Below, in pieces: positions 16,901 to 24,005 of a stretch of DNA of 63,193 nucleotides (positions are counted from its first letter, which is position 1; every line of letters begins with the position of its first letter). The notes under the pieces are model-generated. The model was not told the origin of the DNA. It did not search any database and saw only the letters and a list, made by a program, of their open reading frames with translations. The translations under genes and the position numbers were made by a program. This DNA is from Bacteroidales bacterium UBA3630 (GTDB lineage Bacteria > Bacteroidota > Bacteroidia > Bacteroidales > P3): assembly GCA_002373995.1 (NCBI GenBank), contig DFLB01000008.1:88042-151234 (forward strand). Reading direction: 5' to 3'.

Positions 16901-18879
16901 ATCAGTCCGCAGCGTATGTGGCAGCCCTCCAGCAGGTCGTGGCTCAGAATGAGGTTGTCTGGGAAGGCGCCTTTCAGCACTTGCTGGAACACGCGCAGGT
17001 CATAGATGCCTTTGCCGCAGAAGGTGCCCTCGGCAAAGATGTCTTGGTAGAGTTCGAAGCTGGCTGTGGTGTAGACGTCCAGTCCGCCGAGGCCGGCCAT
17101 GAGCTGCGCGTAGCGGCTCTTGTTGGTCACCTCTACGTCGACGTTGACTCTCGGCTGCATGATGCCGTATCCGCGTTTGACGCGCCGCCCGTCGGCGCTG
17201 ACCTCGGCCCTGTTCATCGGGTGCGCCATCGCGCCGATGAGCTTCTGCGCCGAGTAGAGCACGAGCTCCGTGTCCGTGTCTAACGTGATGACGAATTTGA
17301 TGGGAGTGCCGGCAGCCGGCAGCCGGCAGCTCTCGCCCTGCTGTCGGCTCTCTGCTGTTTTCAGCCATGCTGAAATCGTTTCCGTGCGGAATCGTTTGGC
17401 CTTGTCTGATTCATTGGTCTGGCCAAGCAGCAGGTCGTTGAAGTGCAGTATCGCCCCGCGCTTGCGTTCCCAGCCCAGCCAGCACCGTTCTCCTTCGCTC
17501 CAAGCTCGCCGCCGGTAGACGAAGTTGAATATCGGGGCTCCGTATTTCGCGTTCAGTTCCTCAACCTTGCGCAACCCGGCTTCCACCACCTCCTCGTCCC
17601 ACGGGGCGTCTTCTTCCCCATAGGCCGCCGCATCGCCCACCAGGGTGTAGTATATGTTGTTGAACGTGGTGTGTTCGGTCGCTGCACTTTGATTTGTTTC
17701 CACGTTCTGTTTTCCGCTTTCTTCTATCTTTCCTTCTCCACGGTTGATGTTGCTCAGGTAGTATACTTCCAGCACGCCCATCAGTTCTTCCACCTTCTCT
17801 TTGCTTTTGAGGATGGTGGGCATGATGACCATGGTGGCGTATTCGTCGGGTATGATGCCGTCTTTGAATTTGAGCTTGAATGTTCCGCGAGGGTGGTGCA
17901 GTTTGGCGAGCAGCCAGTTGAAGAGGTCTATCACTATCTGGCTCATCGGCACCCACAGCAGCAGGGCGAGCAGGATTGTGGCCCACGTGAATCCGTCGCC
18001 TCTGGTGGCAGCTGCGGCAAACGCAGCCGAGATTCCCAGCGAGACGAGCAGCACTATCCACACATACCACCGTGCACGGGTGTTCCACCGCTTCGGCGGG
18101 AAGAGTGCCCACCCCACGTGCTCTCCCTGCTGGTCGGCTTTCGCCACCAGCCCCTTCACCAGTTCGTATTCTCTCTTCCGAGCACCCTCTTCTGTTTTCC
18201 GTTTGCGCATCAGCCTCACTATCTGCGCCCTGTAGTCTTCCTTCGTCTTGTCCTGCATGCGGTCGTACATTCCCGCCTTCTCGCTTTTGAGCATCCGCTC
18301 CGAGAAGCTTACGGCGTCAATGAATTCTGCCATCGGCAGCCGCGTCAGCTTGCGCAGCGACATCCAGATGTTCATCATCATCAGGTTCTCCTGCGCCGCA
18401 CACCCTAGATACTCCGCATCCGCCAGCTTCTTGTCCGTCGGCGAGTAGTGCTGTGCGCCACGTCCTTCCAGTTCCCGGCACAGTTCCGCCAGCCGGTCTA
18501 TCAGCACCGCCTTCAGCAGCACCGGCAGCGACGTCACCTCAGGGTAGCTCAGGTAGTCCTTCTGGCTCACCTGCACCCCCCTCAGGTAGCGAAACAGCAG
18601 CTCTTTGTCTATCGCATAGTGGCTCCGCTCCAAATAGCGCGACACCAGCTCCTTCAGCGTTGTCACACGACTGCGCTCTACGCGCCACGGACCCCGCTCT
18701 ACGCCCCTCAACTCGGCCCGCATCACCTTCTCCTGCTCGCTGACCATGTAGTAGTTGTCCAGGACCCACTCGTTTGTGCTGCCCACCGTGCGCTGACGGC
18801 TTGTCTCCTCGACCAGCAGCATATAATAGCGCGTGATGTCTTTCACGCTGCCTTTGAATATGTTGTATAAACCCTTCAT
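10987..18879 (-). CDS. giant GT84/GH94 protein, cyclic beta-1,2-glucan synthase-like (NdvB/ChvB type)
   Basis: The 2630-residue membrane enzyme has an architecture close to NdvB/ChvB (about 2800 residues), which make cyclic beta-1,2-glucan from UDP-glucose. The N-terminal cytosolic part is followed by hydrophobic segments near residues 280-330, a GT84 domain with LDTDTEL near residue 535, more membrane helices near 730-775 and 865-905, a glucoamylase-like region from about 930, and carbohydrate-binding and catalytic GH94 modules near the C-terminus. GH94 marks are GGATGFRDQLQDV (about 2140) and GCGDWNDGMSRVG (about 2305), including the catalytic DWND aspartate. The start at 18879 is preferred over 18933 because the -7 box at 18904-18911 lies between them. 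At least six short-repeat blocks sit in frame within the gene. The product is inferred. Confidence 0.85.
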   Translation of the reverse strand: MKGLYNIFKGSVKDITRYYMLLVEETSRQRTVGSTNEWVLDNYYMVSEQEKVMRAELRGVERGPWRVERSRVTTLKELVSRYLERSHYAIDKELLFRYLRGVQVSQKDYLSYPEVTSLPVLLKAVLIDRLAELCRELEGRGAQHYSPTDKKLADAEYLGCAAQENLMMMNIWMSLRKLTRLPMAEFIDAVSFSERMLKSEKAGMYDRMQDKTKEDYRAQIVRLMRKRKTEEGARKREYELVKGLVAKADQQGEHVGWALFPPKRWNTRARWYVWIVLLVSLGISAAFAAAATRGDGFTWATILLALLLWVPMSQIVIDLFNWLLAKLHHPRGTFKLKFKDGIIPDEYATMVIMPTILKSKEKVEELMGVLEVYYLSNINRGEGKIEESGKQNVETNQSAATEHTTFNNIYYTLVGDAAAYGEEDAPWDEEVVEAGLRKVEELNAKYGAPIFNFVYRRRAWSEGERCWLGWERKRGAILHFNDLLLGQTNESDKAKRFRTETISAWLKTAESRQQGESCRLPAAGTPIKFVITLDTDTELVLYSAQKLIGAMAHPMNRAEVSADGRRVKRGYGIMQPRVNVDVEVTNKSRYAQLMAGLGGLDVYTTASFELYQDIFAEGTFCGKGIYDLRVFQQVLKGAFPDNLILSHDLLEGCHIRCGLINDVELFDDNPSNYIDDAKRHHRWTRGDWQIISWLGRRVKNQRGERVRNVVSPIGRWKIFDNLRRSMLSLSILVMILAGYGLTAAGIGGLSPVWIVVAALLAVASPIVFFIVGQLTKLPSFGRRYKYYMTLLRGFNVMVYRSLVQFALLPKEAWMYTDAAVRACWRMWVSKHNLLAWITSDEAAKSTKGTLGDYVGKFWFNYVASAVLAAIGFIGNTGLTGWIGIGFCAVMWCGAPFFMYWLGKKFPQERKTLTAKETEEVRQVAKDTWHFFDSLLTEETNWLIPDNYQLGRERKTDYKTSPTNIGYSLTAVVSAAELGFISHRDAVERLGKIVGTVMKLEKWHGHLYNWYNISTLKTLPNYFISTCDSGNFVACLYVVKGYLENGERGEWRIEDGESADAEETSTLKEAVQRLIMETDFGKLYNRELDVFSIGYDTVGHTLLPYHYNNFASEARLTSFLTIAQGDAPYKHWFCLDKTLVQYKGYKGVASWYGTMFEYFMPLIFLPTFRHTLMDETYSFAIRAQKAFVRDRKSEAGDRHLPWGISETAYNELDDAQNYKYHAFGVPYLKFQNTTPDRIVLSPYSSLMAIGVDDRAVYDNLQRFKALDMYDQYGLYESYDDEDHVAVKAHYAHHQGMILASLTNYLADHCLQRLFMQEPAMRSMETLLKEKAQVKPYIDLKVTRYKRYQYSKVQTESDARDYDGIANVPEIGVISNGQYTVMLNDRGSGFSRFKNTMLNRYRKISADHYGQFVYIRNLKNDRLWSATYAPLDVMPESYHVSFASDKISYQRVDEDIETKTEITVLKDRAAELRRLTLTNNSGEDLDLEITTYGEVVLATAAEDENHRVFAGMKVASEYDAEHEALLFSRRVSPESRHYLLHRLWVGTKTEDGSQSPDLVEYETSRLKFIGRGNSLRHAEVIDNRRTLSGTVGTTLDSIMSMRRRVHIASGESSEVYIMTAFGKSREQLLQLTEQYQTPMDVEHAFKTASVFNNMRTSLSLLKGSQMRLYNSIAKYMAQTATLGNERNDLLAQNTLSQSGLWRFGISGDLAILLMEIDSMERSGYAKEMLRAFEYYKVHGLLLDLVFVNDASDREREGLTHFIRNMANTEHLWAEHSDAGHVYILNGHEISQEERVLLRTVARLTFNTREGITIEQQLRRLEVANQHYQDKIEYPVLKPKRDIRVWSDLEFYNQYGGFDKGGRDYVVTNTNTPMPWVNVIANEGRFGCIVSSTMAGFTFAHNAQQFKLTGWSNDIVRDNASEMLLIDKRQFVPATARHSQGWSAFDAEYENMRVETRVFVACDKEEKYYQIRVVNKTGAPLSVQMDMVYKLVLGMSEEQTARFLHSEWDEGSNSLLVRNVYHPTYSNEVVRLTATEPITDISLHYPNRKRLGLTLHVDAQGQKEVGFIIKVESGDNCQLSTANCQLPTVEGINREFERVVAYWDEKLSHIEVETPDAAFNHMLNRWYLYQVYASRLYARAGFYQVGGATGFRDQLQDVMSLLYSAPDYARRQILDHAAHQFPEGDVLHWWHAEGAGSRGQGADSSQMARKERGFGARTTFSDDYLWLIYVTYQYIAVTGDSAILEEGVPFCHAEQLAAGEAERGVTYEVESGDNGQLPTLYEHLRRAIDRSMNRMGSHGLPLMGCGDWNDGMSRVGVQGKGESVWVAFFLCDLLPKMERMTQMVPGGDLTYCETLGECRRRLVDALQHSAWDGAWFLRAYFDDGSPMGSRNSIECQIDLICQAWSLLTDVATEEQKRSILRETDRRLVNREHEIIQLLTPPFRDSQPSPGYIADYPVGVRENGGQYTHGAMWYIMAKLHEGAGSREQGAENGYQLPATSYQLFDEAYYLYSIINPIHRTHSLADVLKYKVEPYCMAADIYSNPQHPGRGGWTWYTGSASWAYKTGIESILGLRKEGTTLTVEPRVPTDWPSFTLRYRYGKSVYEFKYQRSETAERRKTTVALVDDGERHVMVI
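11384..11451. repeat. family B heptamer arrays inside the GT84/GH94 gene
   Basis: Four AGCTGGT heptamers (11384-11411) are followed, after a few bases, by four TGCTCCC heptamers (11422-11449). The coded residues include GAGSREQGAENGYQLPATSY, a low-complexity insertion between conserved GH94 segments. The frame is preserved. Confidence 0.85.
12054..12086. repeat. composite family A/C repeat inside the GT84/GH94 gene
   Basis: GGCAGTTGGCCGTTG is followed by TCTCCACTCTCCAC and encodes VESGDNGQLPT. The same composite recurs at 12624-12679 in the same gene. Confidence 0.7.
12271..12313. repeat. family B heptamer block inside the GT84/GH94 gene
   Basis: CTGCTAT, CTGCTCC, CTGCCCC, CTGCTCC and CTGCTCC run at 7-nt intervals and encode GAGSRGQGADSSQ between the conserved HWWHAEG and TFSDDYLWL segments of the GH94 domain. 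Confidence 0.75.
12624..12679. repeat. six-unit family A array plus CTCCACT units inside the GT84/GH94 gene
   Basis: Six heptamers CAGTTGG/CAGTTGA/CAGTTGT (12624-12665) are followed by CTCCACTCTCCACC. The coded peptide contains VESGDNCQLSTANCQLPT. This is the longest perfect family A run in the window. Confidence 0.88.
15710..15753. repeat. family C (ATTCTCC-type) block inside the GT84/GH94 gene
   Basis: ATTCTCCATCCTCAATTCTCC followed by CATTCCCC and GTTCCCC units encodes NGERGEWRIEDGES between conserved segments. The period is near 7 nt with decay. Confidence 0.55.
17308..17355. repeat. GCCGGCA heptamer block inside the GT84/GH94 gene
   Basis: Three perfect GCCGGCA heptamers (17308-17328) are followed by a decayed CTGCTGTCGGCTCTCTGC stretch. 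It encodes ESRQQGESCRLPAAG directly before the conserved GT84 core FVITLDTDTEL. Confidence 0.75.
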
Positions 18880-18903
18880 CTTGATGCTTCGATATTCGCC
18901 GTG

Positions 18904-18911
18904 CAAAGATA
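18904..18911 (-). promoter_or_regulatory. -7 box of the GT84/GH94 gene
   Basis: TATCTTTG on the minus strand lies 24 nt upstream of the chosen ATG (18879). It would place transcription start inside the longer frame that begins at 18933, which argues against that start. Confidence 0.65.
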
Positions 18912-18974
18912 CTAAAAATTTCGCAACCGCCACGAAATTTTTTTACCCGCCACCCGCAACCCTCCACCTTCCTC

Positions 18975-19022
18975 CCAAGCACTACCTAAGCATTACCTAA
19001 GCTCATCCTAAGCATAACCTAA
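18975..19022. repeat. 12-nt period array, family E copy 2
   Basis: Four units around CCTAAGCATTAC lie 64 nt upstream of the GT84/GH94 -7 box, in the divergent gap before sstT. Confidence 0.85.
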
Positions 19023-19049
19023 CCACGTCCCCGATAAACCTATAAAATA

Positions 19050-19181
19050 CTCCCAGCTACCTGCTCCCAGCTCCTGGCTTAAAATAAACCAGCAAAATAG
19101 CTACCAGCTACCTGCTACCTGCTCCCTGCTAAAAAAACCAGCAAAAAAAGCTACCAGCTACCTGCTCCCGGCTCCCTGCTT
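19050..19181. repeat. family B array cluster in the GT84-sstT gap
   Basis: Three blocks of GCTACCA/GCTACCT/GCTCCCT heptamers (19050-19080, 19099-19130, 19150-19181) are separated by A-rich spacers containing AACCAGCAAAA. The last two blocks with their spacers form a roughly 50-nt higher-order repeat. Confidence 0.85.
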
Positions 19182-19210
19182 AAAAAAATTCGCTTTGCGA
19201 ATTTTTTTCG

Positions 19211-19218
19211 TATCTTTG
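19211..19218 (+). promoter_or_regulatory. -7 box upstream of sstT
   Basis: TATCTTTG lies 28 nt before the ATG at 19246. The upstream A/T-rich palindromic stretch (AAATTCGCTTTGCGAATTT) overlaps the expected -33 region and may be an operator. Confidence 0.65.
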
Positions 19219-19245
19219 CACCACATTTCCAAACACCCGCATAGT

Positions 19246-20484
19246 ATGAATATCGCTAAACGTCTGCTCAATAGATACACCTCCGTCAGCCTCGTGCTGC
19301 GCATCCTCGTCGGCTTGGCCATCGGCGCCTTGCTGGGTCTCCTCTTGCCCGGCTGGACAGGTATCGGCATCCTGGGCCGCATCTTCGTCAGCGCCCTGAA
19401 GGGCATCGCTCCCGTGCTGGTAGCGGTGCTGGTCATCTCGTCCATCGCCAAAGCCGGCCGCGGAATGGGGCGGCGTTTCTCGCTGCTCATCGCCATCTAC
19501 ATCCTCTCCACCTTCATCGCCGCCGTCTGTGCCGTGGTGGGCAGCTTCCTCTTCCCGGTGACGCTGCAGCTGGGCGACACTGCCGGCGCCGTCAGCAGCC
19601 AGGCCGCCGGCTCCCTCGGCGAGGTGTTCTCCAATATGCTCACCTCGATGGTGGGCAACCCCGTGGCGGCAGTCGCCAACGCCAACTATATCGCCATCCT
19701 CTTCTGGAGCATCATCCTCGGCGTGGCGCTGAAGACCACCGCGTCGAAAGCCACCGTGCAGGTGGTGCACGACCTGAGCGACGTGGTGTCGCGCGTGGTG
19801 AAGTGGGTCATCCAGTTTGCCCCCTTCGGCATCCTCGGCCTCGTCTTCACCACCGTCAGCGAAAACGGCCTCTCGGTGTTCTCTACCTATGGCCACCTGC
19901 TCCTCCTGCTGGTCGGCTGCATGCTCGTCAACACCTTTGTCTTCAACCCCCTCATCTCCTTCCTCCTCCTGCGTCGCAACCCCTATCCCTTGCTCTTCAC
20001 CTGCCTCAAGGAGAGCGGTCTGCAGGCTTTCTTCACCCGCTCGTCGGCGGCCAACATCCCCATCAACATGGCGCTATGCAAGAAGCTGGGCCTCGATGAG
20101 AAGTTCTACTCCGTCAGCATCCCGCTGGGCGCCACCATCAACATGGACGGCGCGGCAGTGACCATCACCGTCTTCTCCCTCGCGGTGGCCCACACGGTGG
20201 GCATCGACGTCAGCTTTGCCTCAGCGCTCTTCCTCGGCGTCATAGCCACCCTCGGCGCCTGCGGCGCCTCGGGCGTCGCTGGCGGCAGCCTCCTCCTCAT
20301 CCCCATGGCTTGCTCCTTCTTCGGCATCGGCAACGACGTGGCCATGCAAGCCGTCGCCATAGGCTTCATCGTGGGCGTGGTGCAGGACTCCGTCGAGACG
20401 GCTCTCAACTCCAGCGGCGACGCCTTCTTCACCGCCACCGCCGAACTCTACGACCGCCAGCAAAGCCTGAAGCACGGAATGTAA
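19246..20484 (+). CDS. sstT: serine/threonine:sodium symporter SstT
   Basis: The 412-residue inner-membrane carrier is of the dicarboxylate/amino acid:cation symporter family, close to the 414 residues of E. coli SstT. About eight helices and two re-entrant loops are expected. Visible marks are RSSAANIPINMALC, GATINMDGAAVTI (the NMDG sodium/substrate motif) and the glycine-rich GACGASGVAGGSLLLIP loop. The ATG at 19246 lies just after the -7 box. An upstream in-frame ATG at 19195 precedes that box and is rejected. It ends 10 nt from the convergent methyltransferase gene. Confidence 0.92.
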   Translation: MNIAKRLLNRYTSVSLVLRILVGLAIGALLGLLLPGWTGIGILGRIFVSALKGIAPVLVAVLVISSIAKAGRGMGRRFSLLIAIYILSTFIAAVCAVVGSFLFPVTLQLGDTAGAVSSQAAGSLGEVFSNMLTSMVGNPVAAVANANYIAILFWSIILGVALKTTASKATVQVVHDLSDVVSRVVKWVIQFAPFGILGLVFTTVSENGLSVFSTYGHLLLLLVGCMLVNTFVFNPLISFLLLRRNPYPLLFTCLKESGLQAFFTRSSAANIPINMALCKKLGLDEKFYSVSIPLGATINMDGAAVTITVFSLAVAHTVGIDVSFASALFLGVIATLGACGASGVAGGSLLLIPMACSFFGIGNDVAMQAVAIGFIVGVVQDSVETALNSSGDAFFTATAELYDRQQSLKHGM

Positions 20485-20494
20485 GGTTCAACTC

Positions 20495-21286
20495 CTATTT
20501 CTTCCCCACAAGTATGGCGGAGCCTTTGAGCCCCAGCCAGGTGGCCTCACGGCGGCTCATAAACAGGCCGTTGTCGGTGGGGACAAGCCTCACATCGGCG
20601 TAGCCCATGTTTTTCAATCGCTGCACGAACATCTGCATGTCGCCATACTTCAGCGGCGAGAAGATGTCGTGTATGGCGAAGGTGCCGCCTTTCTTGAGTA
20701 CGCGGAGGGTCTCCATCAATATCTCCTGGCGGTTGCGGCTTGGGATGTTGTGGTACACATAGTTGCTGCATACCGCATCGAAGGTTCCGTCGGCGAAATG
20801 GAGACGAACGGCATCGCCCTTGGAGAAGGAAGTATTTGTGACGCCCTCGGCTTTGGCGTTCTCCTCGCACAGGGTCTTGCTGAAGGATGAATACTCCGCG
20901 CCCCAGCGGTCGATGCCGATCATCCGCGCCTTCGGGTTACGCTTGGCCACGGCGATGGTCAAGGCGCCGCTGCCGCACCCCACGTCGAGGCCGCAACCGC
21001 CTTCGGGCAGCACGACCCTCGCGGCCACGCCGTCGATTATCACACGCGACAGCTGGCGCTTCCCGTCGTATGAAAAGGCTCTGTACAACAGCACCATCCA
21101 GATTGTCACCGCCAATAAGACGATTGTGAGGACAAGGAAAAATACCGTCAGCACGGTTCTCCATATTCCGGCCGCGAGCAAGCCGCTCACGCCGAAGACA
21201 AGGAACAGCACAAGGCACACTGCGCATCCTGCCGCCGTTCCACGTATCATGCCCTTGGGCATCCAGTTCTTGTAGTTGGGTTTCAT
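20495..21286 (-). CDS. class I SAM-dependent methyltransferase with N-terminal membrane helices
   Basis: The 263-residue protein has two hydrophobic helices (about residues 17-39 and 43-66), then a Rossmann methyltransferase domain with the SAM-binding motif GLDVGCGSGAL (about 101-111), GIDRW as the acidic motif II, and a C-terminal FAIHDIFS element. The substrate is unknown; membrane anchoring suggests a lipid, quinone or envelope substrate. It is the last gene of a three-gene minus-strand set with a second methyltransferase (9 nt upstream) and an ECF S-component-like protein. Confidence 0.82.
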   Translation of the reverse strand: MKPNYKNWMPKGMIRGTAAGCAVCLVLFLVFGVSGLLAAGIWRTVLTVFFLVLTIVLLAVTIWMVLLYRAFSYDGKRQLSRVIIDGVAARVVLPEGGCGLDVGCGSGALTIAVAKRNPKARMIGIDRWGAEYSSFSKTLCEENAKAEGVTNTSFSKGDAVRLHFADGTFDAVCSNYVYHNIPSRNRQEILMETLRVLKKGGTFAIHDIFSPLKYGDMQMFVQRLKNMGYADVRLVPTDNGLFMSRREATWLGLKGSAILVGKK

Positions 21287-21295
21287 GGTGTCTAT

Positions 21296-21922
21296 TTATT
21301 TCGTTGCTATTACAGCCAGCCAGTGGTGCTGCCCGTCGCCGTGGACGGCGATGTCGCGGAAGCCGGCATTGGCAAGGTGGGTACGCAGCTCGTCGGGGGT
21401 GTAAGTGTGCATACCGTCAATCATCTTCTCCCACTTCTCGTTTTTGCCCGTGAGGCCGTCGTCCTCGTTGACGATGGCGAAACGTCCGCCCTCATTCAGA
21501 CATCGGCGCACTCCACGGAAGCATTCTTCGATGTCCGGCCAGAAGTAAACGGTCTCGAAGGCGGTCACGAGGTCGAAAGTGTCCTCCTCGAAAGGCAACG
21601 CCGCGGCGCTACCCTCCAGCACCCGGCAGCGTCCTGCGGCAATGGCGGCGGCGTTCACCTTGGTGCTTTTCTTCACCGAAACGGGGGAGTAGTCGATGCC
21701 CGTCACCGTCCCTTTGGGGCAGCGCTTCAGCAGCCGTGCCACGTTGGCTCCGCCGCCGCATCCCACATCGAGGACGTTGGCATCGGCGGTGAGCGTCAGG
21801 TGCGAGAGGCCCCACTCCGCCAGCCGGGCGTGGCCGCCACCGTTCATGCCGTTGACCATCATTCTTCCGAAGAAACCTTCGGGCTTGCGTGTGTTGCTGA
21901 AAATCTTGCTTAGAAGCCCCAT
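21296..21922 (-). CDS. class I SAM-dependent methyltransferase
   Basis: The 208-residue soluble methyltransferase has motif I VLDVGCGGGANVARLL (about 50-65), an acidic GIDYSP motif, the GSAAALPFEEDTFD segment and FRGVRRCLNEGGRF. It resembles the UbiE/COQ5-type Methyltransf_11 group, and the substrate is not identifiable. The neighbouring methyltransferase and S-component gene in the same orientation suggest an operon handling a small imported or membrane-bound compound. Confidence 0.83.
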   Translation of the reverse strand: MGLLSKIFSNTRKPEGFFGRMMVNGMNGGGHARLAEWGLSHLTLTADANVLDVGCGGGANVARLLKRCPKGTVTGIDYSPVSVKKSTKVNAAAIAAGRCRVLEGSAAALPFEEDTFDLVTAFETVYFWPDIEECFRGVRRCLNEGGRFAIVNEDDGLTGKNEKWEKMIDGMHTYTPDELRTHLANAGFRDIAVHGDGQHHWLAVIATK

Positions 21923-21933
21923 AATCTTATTGT

Positions 21934-22470
21934 TTATTTAATCAATTTCTTTGCCATCCACAATCCGCACTCGGCAGCGACGACGATGGCCACCAAAGCG
22001 ACGACGAGCCACAGCGTGCTCTGCAGCGGAGCCATGGCGTCGGCATAGGCTTGCCCCACCTCCTCGGCGGCGCCCTGCAGGTACCACGCCTTGCGTGTCC
22101 AGAGGTAGATGATCTCGGCGATGTTGCCGAGGGCGAGGAGCGGGTATGTGACGGCGTCCTTCTTGACGCCCATCCGCACCAGGTCGCTCAGCACGCCGAA
22201 TCCGACGATGACAGCCAGCCGTGTGAGGTCCACCTCGCCCATAGCCATCATCAGCAAGCCGAACACGGCCGACAGCACCGTACCCAATCCGAACCTATGC
22301 CAGCGGAGCGAGAGCCAGCGGTAAGGCAATGCGCCGAGGAGCGCACCCAAGGCAGGAGCCAGCACCCAGCATACCGGATGGGCAAAACCGATGAACTCGG
22401 CGGCAAACACCGCCACGAAATACAGCACCACGAAACCCGTAGCACCCCAAAATGTCAGTCTTTTATCCAT
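21934..22470 (-). CDS. MptD-family putative ECF transporter S component
   Basis: The 178-residue integral membrane protein has five or six hydrophobic segments. The layout, including an early aromatic/hydrophobic helix, the ALLGALPYRW loop, GFGVLSDLVR and the late WYLQGAAEEVGQ segment before the last helix, resembles MptD/Trep_Strep S components, which bind a vitamin-like substrate for energy-coupling-factor transporters. No ECF ATPase or T component is in the window. The assignment is by pattern memory and moderate. Confidence 0.55.
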   Translation of the reverse strand: MDKRLTFWGATGFVVLYFVAVFAAEFIGFAHPVCWVLAPALGALLGALPYRWLSLRWHRFGLGTVLSAVFGLLMMAMGEVDLTRLAVIVGFGVLSDLVRMGVKKDAVTYPLLALGNIAEIIYLWTRKAWYLQGAAEEVGQAYADAMAPLQSTLWLVVALVAIVVAAECGLWMAKKLIK

Positions 22471-22804
22471 ATTATAATTATTTTGATTCCGGCTGCAAAA
22501 TTACCGACATTCTTCCACCCCCGCAATCCCCAAAACTGAGGATTTTTGCGCAGTTGGAGCCACATACAAAGATAACCTCGTTCTCTTGTCAAGTTCTTCT
22601 CTCCTTCTTCGTGGGTTCTTTGTGCCTTCTTTGAAATGGTTGCAACGTACTGAAAATCAACAAAAAGCCAAACAAACATCACAAGATGGCGCAAAATGCT
22701 AATTTACGACACTTAACCCCTCGACCCTTCGGCGATCCTTCGACTGTCTCTCGGCAATCTCTTTGCATTCATACATGTATTGGTGGCAATCTCAAAACTT
22801 TATT
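22471..22804. other. intergenic gap before the YhcG gene
   Basis: No credible gene is seen in these 330 nt. CAAAATTA (22496-22503) and CAAAGATA (22567-22574) are possible minus-strand -7 boxes (TAATTTTG and TATCTTTG) for the S-component/methyltransferase genes. The GC-rich core composition gives way to AT-rich accessory DNA here. Confidence 0.5.
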
Positions 22805-22835
22805 TTTGTCATGTCGCAGAAAATGTGTACTTTTG
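22805..22835 (+). promoter_or_regulatory. -33/-7 promoter of the YhcG gene
   Basis: TTTG (22805-22808), 19 nt, then TACTTTTG (22828-22835) match the Bacteroidetes consensus. This puts the real start at 22865, not at the upstream in-frame ATG 22763. Confidence 0.8.
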
Positions 22836-22864
22836 CATTTGCTTTTATACTAGGAGATTCGCAT

Positions 22865-23992
22865 ATGACGCAGATGATACTTTTTGACTATTCGCAACTC
22901 CTCCGGCAGGTGAAACAGCGCGTGTCGCAAGCCCAGCAACGTGCCATTTACGCTGCCAACGAAGAACTTTTGCGGATGTATTGGGACATTGGTGAGATGC
23001 TCTCTTCGGCACAAAAACTTGAGGGTTGGGGGAATGGCACTTTAGAACGACTTGCGACAGACATGAACAATCTGTATCCAGAAGTGAAGGGGTTCTCTCC
23101 GCGTAACTGTCGTTTCATGATCCAGTTTTTTGAGGAATATAACAAGGAGTTAACTATGGTGAAGTCAATTACGCAACCACCCGTTGCGCAATTGGAAACA
23201 AATACGAAACCACTGGTTTCACAATTACAATCAAATATGAAACCACCGGTTTCACAATTACCCAAGTATAACTTTGAGCTGCCAATCAAACACTTATCTT
23301 GGTCACATAATATTCTCCTTATCCAGCAGGTCAAAGACATCCGTGCCCGCTACTGGTATATGACACAATGTGTTGTCAACCATTGGTCTCGCCGTTATCT
23401 CGCCGAAACTATCAAACTCGACTACTACAACCAGCATGGTGCGCTTGCCAACAATTTCGACACGACACTTCCCACAGTCGAATCTGATGACGTGAAGTCC
23501 ATGCTCAAAGACCCTTATATCTTTGATATGCTGACTTTCACCGACCAGTACAACGAACGTGACATTGAGATTGGATTGACGAAACACATAGAGAAGTTCC
23601 TCGTCGAGATGGGGGCGGGATTTGCTTTCATGGGGCGGCAGTACCATATCGAGGTGTCTGGCGACGACTATTATATCGACATGCTGATGTACAACGCCTT
23701 CCTCCACCGCTATATGGTGATTGAATTGAAAAACACGGAGTTCAAGCCCGAATATATCGGCAAGTTGAATTTCTACTGCTCTGCTGTCGATGATATTCTT
23801 TGCCGCGAGGGCGACAACAAAACCATTGGCCTGTTGCTGTGCCGAACCAAAGACCGTATCAAAGCCGAGTATGCACTACGGGACATAGCCAAACCGATAG
23901 GTGTGTCCGACTATGAACTCGGCCAAGCTCTTTCGAATGACCTCCGCTCCTCGCTCCCCTCCATCGAAGAAATCGAAGCAGAATTGGATTAA
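22865..23992 (+). CDS. PDDEXK nuclease of the YhcG/DUF1016 family
   Basis: The 375-residue protein has an N-terminal DUF1016 helical domain (from YSQLLRQVKQRV through LATDMNNLYPEVKGFSPRN) and a C-terminal PD-(D/E)XK nuclease domain: GRQYHIEVSGDDYYIDMLMYN followed by YMVIELKNTEFKPEYIGKL, giving the D...ExK signature. YhcG proteins are often found beside restriction-modification systems and in defence or mobile DNA. No methylase is adjacent here. A three-fold 33-nt coding repeat lies in the linker. A terminator-like hairpin follows at 24006-24030. Confidence 0.87.
   Translation: MTQMILFDYSQLLRQVKQRVSQAQQRAIYAANEELLRMYWDIGEMLSSAQKLEGWGNGTLERLATDMNNLYPEVKGFSPRNCRFMIQFFEEYNKELTMVKSITQPPVAQLETNTKPLVSQLQSNMKPPVSQLPKYNFELPIKHLSWSHNILLIQQVKDIRARYWYMTQCVVNHWSRRYLAETIKLDYYNQHGALANNFDTTLPTVESDDVKSMLKDPYIFDMLTFTDQYNERDIEIGLTKHIEKFLVEMGAGFAFMGRQYHIEVSGDDYYIDMLMYNAFLHRYMVIELKNTEFKPEYIGKLNFYCSAVDDILCREGDNKTIGLLLCRTKDRIKAEYALRDIAKPIGVSDYELGQALSNDLRSSLPSIEEIEAELD
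23171..23269 (+). repeat. three 33-nt tandem units inside the YhcG gene
   Basis: Three in-frame units encode variants of an 11-residue motif (K/Q-P-x-V-x-Q-L-x-x-N with T or M first). Units 2 and 3 are the closest. They lie in the linker between the DUF1016 helical part and the nuclease domain. Confidence 0.85.
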
Positions 23993-24005
23993 GTAGATGA
24001 AAAAA

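Noticed and set aside
18880..18933. Upstream in-frame start of the GT84/GH94 gene at 18933
   Set aside because: The -7 box at 18904-18911 lies inside this stretch, so an mRNA from it could not include that start.
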